Shown here piece after piece: positions 60,952 through 64,000 of a stretch of 64,000 nucleotides of DNA. A model generated the notes under the pieces. The model had not been told where the DNA came from, did no database searches, and worked only from the letters and a program-made list of their open reading frames with translations. The translations under genes and the position numbers were made by a program. Position 1 is the stretch's first letter, and every line of letters starts with the position of its first letter. Source of the stretch: JACKIC01 sp964392305 (GTDB lineage Bacteria > Planctomycetota > UBA1135 > UBA2386); NCBI GenBank assembly GCA_964392305.1, contig CAYMPV010000004.1:124001-188000 (forward strand), read 5' to 3'.

Positions 60952-63439
60952 CCAGCAGCTCGCCGTAGACCGCCTGCACGTCGTCGACGAACGCCGAAAG
61001 CCCGCGCGGGGGTTCGATGCCGCCCTGCAGCCGGCCGAGCAACTCGGGATCGGCGCCGAACGCGGCCAGGCAGCGCGCCAGGTCCGCGGCGTCGCCGAGT
61101 TCGAACAACAGGCCGTTGCGTCCGTGCTGCACGAAGTCGGGGATGCCGCCGGCGCGCGATCCGATCACCGGACACCGCGCCGCGAGCGCTTCGGCGACGA
61201 CGAACGGCGCGCAGTCATCCCAGACCGACGGCACCACCACCACGTCGAGCGCGGCCAGCAGTTCGGGCAGCCGCTGGGGGTCGTAGCGACCGAACAGGTG
61301 CAGCCGGCCTTCAGGGTCGAGTTGGCGCAGCGCGGGCACGTAGTCCGCGGCCACGTCACCGAGTGCAACCGCCTCGACCGCGCCCGCGGGCAGGTGCTGC
61401 AGCGCCTGCGCCAGCACGTGCACACCCTTGTGCGCCAGCACCGAGCCGAGGAAGCCGACGCGCAACGGCCGCTGCAGGCGCAAGACGATGCGGCGCCGCA
61501 CGCCGGTGCGTTCCCAGATGCCGGTCAGCGCCTCGGGCTCCTGCCGCAGCACGCGCACGTGCTCGGGGTCGCCGCCGTTCTGCACGTAGAGGTCGCGCAC
61601 GCGCGTCGACACCGCCAGGTGCACGTCGATGTCCTCGCGCAGCATGCGCTGGCCCTGTCGACGCCGCTCGGCGAAGTCTGCGGCGAGGCCCTGCGTGCCC
61701 AGGCAACGCTCACACTTGCGGCCGTCGTCGCTGCCGCCTTCGCAGCGCTGCAGCCGTTCGCTGATCAGGTAGAGCCGCGGACAGAGTGCCCAGTAGTTGT
61801 TCGAACTCAGCACGGTCGGCACACCGCGCGCGCGGCACTCGCCGGGCAGGGACATGCCCAGGTTGTGCAGGTTCCAGAAGTGCACGACCTGCGGCGCGAA
61901 CTCGTCGAGCACCGCGGCGAACGCTTCGCGCACCTGCGGGTCGTCGATCTCGCGCCGCGGCGCCCCGAGGTCCATGAACGCACTCGGCCGGTTGCAGACG
62001 CCGAACAGGCGCACGCCGTCTTCGTCGTGACGCCGCACGCCGTAGGCGCCGAGCGCCGGCTCGGGCCGCGCCGCCGCATAGAACACCGCGACCTCGTGGC
62101 CGCGCGCGGCCAGCGCCTTGGCGAAGGCGCGCGGCAGCATCGTGCCGCCGCCGCTGTCGGCCCAGCCGTACATCACCACCAGCACCCGCTGCGCCTTGCG
62201 CGGCGGCACCGGGAACGACCAGGTCTTGTCGCCCGCGTCCAGGGGCGCGCCGTTGGGGCCGTCGAAGACCTCCCACGGCACGACCGACGTCGTCGGTGCC
62301 CAGCGCGTCCCGCCGCCGGCGTCGAGCTCGAGCGCTCGCGTGGTCCGGCTCGCAGCGACGACCGGATGGTCGACCTGCACGAACTGCAGTTGCCGCAGCG
62401 TCATCGCGCCCTGGCTGTCGAGCGCGCGGCGGTTGGCCAACGCCTGGGCAGCACCGCCGCACAGCGCGAACGCGCGCTCGGCCCCTTCCCGGGCACCCGC
62501 GGCCGCCAGCACGCAGCCGGTGTTGTTCGCGAACGCGAGCCGCACCTGCCGCGTCGCCGCCTCGGGCAGCGGCAGCTGCATCGCGCGCCGATAGCAGTCC
62601 AGCGCCAGCTCGGCGTCGGTGTAGGGCCCGAGCGCGCAGAGGTTGCCGAGTTCGATCCATGCGGCGGCGCGGCCGGCCGGATCGTCGGGGCTGCCGGCCA
62701 ACGCCGGGAACAGCACCTCGAGCGGCGTGCTGGTGCGGTAGCGCCGCATCACCGACAGCACGTCCGCCAGCGTCGGCGCGCGGTTGTCGGCGCCGCTGTT
62801 GCTGTCCTTGCGCATCAAGAACAGCCCCATCGCCGCGCGCAGGTGCACCGCGCCGAACCGAAGGGCGATGCGCAGGAACATGTCCTGATCGTTGGCGTAG
62901 ACGTGGGCCGGATCCCACCCGCCGACGACGTCGTGCGCCGACCTGCGCCACACCGGCTGGGCGCCGAACAGGCAGCACGACAGCGCCGTCGTCGCCGTGT
63001 AGTCGGGCCATGCGTACTTCTTCGTCGCGGTGTTGTCCTGCCAGGTCTCGTTGTCGCGATGCGTGATCAACGAGTCGGCGTAGACGATGCCGAACTGCGG
63101 ATGCGCATCGAGCACGGCGCACAAGCGTTCGGCGAAGTCCGGGCGATGCCGGTCGTCGGTGTTGGCCGTGGTCAGGTAACGCCCGCGCGCCAGACGGGTG
63201 CCGATGTCGAACGCCTCGGACGTGAACACGCGCTCGGGCGTGCGCACGTAGTCGATGTTGCGATGGCGCTGTTGGTACTCACGCACGATCGCCGCCTCAC
63301 CCTGCGGCGAACAGGCGTCGATCACCACGATCTGCACACGCTCGCCCAGCGTCTGCGCGAGCAGGCTGTCCAGGCACCCGCGCAGGTAGCGCTCGCTGGC
63401 GTACGTCGACACCAGCGCCGTGAGGATCGGCTCGGTCAT
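60920..63439 (-). CDS. Bifunctional GT2-GT4 glycosyltransferase fusion
   Basis: 839 residues. Residues 1-250 are a family 2 (GT-A) domain: ILTALVSTYASERYLRGCLD, VIDACSPQGE, TANTDDRHRPDF (DxD-like), VGGWDPAHVYANDQDMFLR. Residues 250-370 are a helical linker. Residues 455-839 are a family 4 (GT-B) domain: VLVVMYGWADSGGGTMLPRA, RVGFLGSVLAHKGVHVLAQA, VVVPSVWDDCAPFVVAEALA (EX7E-like), PVIGSRAGGIPDFV. It could add two sugars in sequence. ATG 63439 overlaps the upstream stop (ATGA). The 3' end runs 32 bases into arsJ on the other strand. Confidence 0.87.
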   Translation of the reverse strand: MTEPILTALVSTYASERYLRGCLDSLLAQTLGERVQIVVIDACSPQGEAAIVREYQQRHRNIDYVRTPERVFTSEAFDIGTRLARGRYLTTANTDDRHRPDFAERLCAVLDAHPQFGIVYADSLITHRDNETWQDNTATKKYAWPDYTATTALSCCLFGAQPVWRRSAHDVVGGWDPAHVYANDQDMFLRIALRFGAVHLRAAMGLFLMRKDSNSGADNRAPTLADVLSVMRRYRTSTPLEVLFPALAGSPDDPAGRAAAWIELGNLCALGPYTDAELALDCYRRAMQLPLPEAATRQVRLAFANNTGCVLAAAGAREGAERAFALCGGAAQALANRRALDSQGAMTLRQLQFVQVDHPVVAASRTTRALELDAGGGTRWAPTTSVVPWEVFDGPNGAPLDAGDKTWSFPVPPRKAQRVLVVMYGWADSGGGTMLPRAFAKALAARGHEVAVFYAAARPEPALGAYGVRRHDEDGVRLFGVCNRPSAFMDLGAPRREIDDPQVREAFAAVLDEFAPQVVHFWNLHNLGMSLPGECRARGVPTVLSSNNYWALCPRLYLISERLQRCEGGSDDGRKCERCLGTQGLAADFAERRRQGQRMLREDIDVHLAVSTRVRDLYVQNGGDPEHVRVLRQEPEALTGIWERTGVRRRIVLRLQRPLRVGFLGSVLAHKGVHVLAQALQHLPAGAVEAVALGDVAADYVPALRQLDPEGRLHLFGRYDPQRLPELLAALDVVVVPSVWDDCAPFVVAEALAARCPVIGSRAGGIPDFVQHGRNGLLFELGDAADLARCLAAFGADPELLGRLQGGIEPPRGLSAFVDDVQAVYGELLVTSAVASAAG

Positions 63440-64000
63440 ACCGGCTGCGGGGTGCTCGCGGCGGACGGCACGATCACCGCGGCGTGTTCGCGCGGCAGCG
63501 GCGGCCCGAGCATGCGGGCCAGCTCCGGCAGCACCGCGGGCCCGAAGGTGCGCGCCGCCATCGCCCGGTACTCGTCGCGATCGAAGTACTCGCGGAACGC
63601 CGCGTCGCGGAAGGCCAACACCTCGGCGCCGGCGAGGTGCCGCGTCGGCAGCGGCAGGCACGACTTGCTGTGCTGCGAGTAGCCGTCCCAGTCGGCGGGC
63701 AGTTGCCAGCCGTTGGCGACCGCGTCGCGGTAAAGCTGCGAACCCGGGTAGGCCATCGCCGAGAAGAAGTTGGCGAACTCGGTGTTGAGCTCCTTGGCGA
63801 AGTCGAGCGTCAACCGCATCGACGCCTGGTCGTCCTCGGGCAGCCCGAAGATGTAGTTGCCCATCACCGCGATGCCGGCATCGCGCACCAGCGAGATCGC
63901 CTTCTGCATCGCCGCGGGCTTGTAGCCCTTGTCGACGCCGGCGCGCACCTTCTCGCTCGCCGATTCGATGCCGATCGCGAGCCAGCGCACGCCGGCGGCG
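63436..64000 (-). CDS. Radical SAM protein, C-terminal part (N-terminus beyond window)
   Basis: 188 C-terminal residues are present; the frame continues off the right edge, so the Cx3Cx2C cluster motif is not visible. The visible part shows the later half of a radical SAM barrel of the B12-binding type: LAIGIESASEKVRAGVDKGY, ISLVRDAGIAVMGNYIFGLP, FAKELNTEFANFFSAMAYPG. The C-terminus is a variable helical tail. It precedes the GT2-GT4 gene with a 4-base overlap and may modify the glycan or its lipid carrier. Confidence 0.8.
   Translation of the reverse strand, partial: AAGVRWLAIGIESASEKVRAGVDKGYKPAAMQKAISLVRDAGIAVMGNYIFGLPEDDQASMRLTLDFAKELNTEFANFFSAMAYPGSQLYRDAVANGWQLPADWDGYSQHSKSCLPLPTRHLAGAEVLAFRDAAFREYFDRDEYRAMAARTFGPAVLPELARMLGPPLPREHAAVIVPSAASTPQPV

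Overview
The window is about 64 kb of uniformly GC-rich, gene-dense bacterial chromosome with no RNA genes, insertion sequences, prophage or CRISPR visible. The content points to Planctomycetota, probably one of the high-GC deep lineages. Supporting signs are a tandem double-length UvrA of the kind known from Chlamydiae in the same PVC superphylum, a fused ThuA/DUF1080 protein, HEAT-repeat secreted proteins, an ECF sigma/anti-sigma pair with a large ectodomain, and weak Shine-Dalgarno use with many stop-start overlaps. This is an inference from gene content; no rRNA is present to confirm it.

Layout. 0-7 kb: a partial secreted protein, then dxr, an RseP-type site-2 protease and a UbiA-family prenyltransferase, facing an unknown coiled-coil protein and a CCA-adding enzyme. 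7-14.6 kb: a minus-strand run thiL, tsaE, ECF sigma factor, membrane anti-sigma-like protein, TolC-like outer membrane protein, HEAT protein. 14.7-21.7 kb: pstS-pstC-pstA-pstB, with very large periplasmic insertions in both permeases, followed by a duplicated-domain lipoprotein. 21.7-33.5 kb: thiE-like gene, an FAD amine-oxidase-fold protein, and a translationally coupled repair operon uvrA(tandem)-XPB helicase-helicase-associated protein. 33.6-38.6 kb: small acidic protein, CBS protein, inositol-phosphatase-like enzyme, PBP4-type carboxypeptidase, ThuA-DUF1080.

38.6-49.7 kb looks like one functional unit. A divergent cluster encodes a type III polyketide synthase, an isoprenylcysteine-methyltransferase-like membrane enzyme, a UbiG-like methyltransferase, two YceI lipid-binding proteins, an MMPL/RND exporter and a GGR/UbiH-type flavoprotein. 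It is flanked by an NtrC-type response regulator and a histidine kinase. The parts match a phenolic-lipid or lipoquinone synthesis and export pathway (compare srsABC of Streptomyces griseus).

49.8-64 kb is a surface-glycan locus: DUF4254 protein, CgeB-like and other glycosyltransferases, FkbM methyltransferases, a GDP-mannose-type SDR, an RmlC-like epimerase, a GT2-GT4 fusion and a partial radical SAM protein. A two-gene arsenate-resistance module (gapdh-arsJ) sits inside it. Two glycosyltransferase/methyltransferase pairs there are paralogous.

The strongest candidates for new biology are the phenolic-lipid cluster with its flanking two-component system and the UvrA-XPB coupled operon. Short tandem repeats recur in intergenic regions and protein linkers.
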